Of a stretch of DNA of 33,327 nucleotides, positions 33,311-33,327 are shown one piece after another (within the stretch, counting starts at the first letter, position 1; the number at the start of each line of letters is the position of its first letter). Below the pieces are notes generated by a model that had not been told where the DNA came from, made no database searches, and saw only the letters and a list, made by a program, of their open reading frames with translations. The DNA lies in contig JAEYSJ010000389.1 in the NCBI GenBank assembly GCA_023434855.1, forward strand, positions 1-33,327, given 5' to 3'. Source of the DNA: Bacillota bacterium (GTDB lineage: Bacteria > Bacillota_C > Negativicutes > JAEYSJ01). A program made the position numbers and the translations under genes.

Positions 33311-33327
33311 ACCGTATTCCCCCTCTC

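Overview
This window looks like the chromosome of a Negativicutes bacterium (a diderm, spore-forming Firmicute of the Sporomusaceae type, such as Pelosinus or Sporomusa). That is an inference. It rests on Firmicute-style ribosome binding sites (AGGAGG) with many TTG starts, a Wza-type export protein next to a separate CpsD-like tyrosine kinase, and a sporulation-type sensor kinase. No rRNA, tRNA, CRISPR array or insertion sequence was seen.

Bases 1 to about 22,670 are one long leftward exopolysaccharide or capsule locus. It starts at a good sigma-A-type promoter (22637-22665). Gene order in the direction of transcription is: Wza-like export protein, Wzz/GumC-type chain-length protein, tyrosine kinase, membrane-bound UDP-GlcNAc 4,6-dehydratase-like protein (CapD/PglF type), Wzy-like polymerase, WbsX-like protein, GT2, acyltransferase, GT2 (rhamnosyltransferase-like), NAD-dependent sugar reductase/epimerase, short initiating sugar-phosphate transferase, rfbB, rfbA, rfbC, a secreted beta-helix protein, GT4, polysaccharide pyruvyl transferase, Wzx-like flippase, a ferredoxin/FrhB-like protein, and rfbD running off the left edge. 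Together they would make dTDP-L-rhamnose and a UDP-6-deoxy-HexNAc sugar, start the unit on undecaprenyl phosphate, assemble and decorate it, flip it, polymerise it and export it. Two decayed gene pieces, one from an rfbB and one from the 3' end of an rfbC, flank the GT4/pyruvyl-transferase/flippase/FrhB block. This suggests the block replaced part of an older rfbBACD operon.

Bases 22,800-30,200 hold leftward signalling and metabolic genes: a methyl-accepting chemotaxis protein with its own promoter and a leader of about 220 nt; a two-gene operon of an autoinducer-synthase-like GNAT fused to a cyclic-nucleotide-binding-like domain and a cobalamin-binding-type radical SAM protein; and a membrane PAS histidine kinase. 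The GNAT/radical SAM pair is the best candidate here for an undescribed biosynthetic system.

Bases 30,500-31,410 carry three very small rightward genes, unrecognised apart from one with two membrane segments and one with a single hydrophobic segment. Bases 31,449-33,310 carry a leftward response-regulator diguanylate cyclase and a LytTR response regulator. Clear hairpin terminators separate most of these units.
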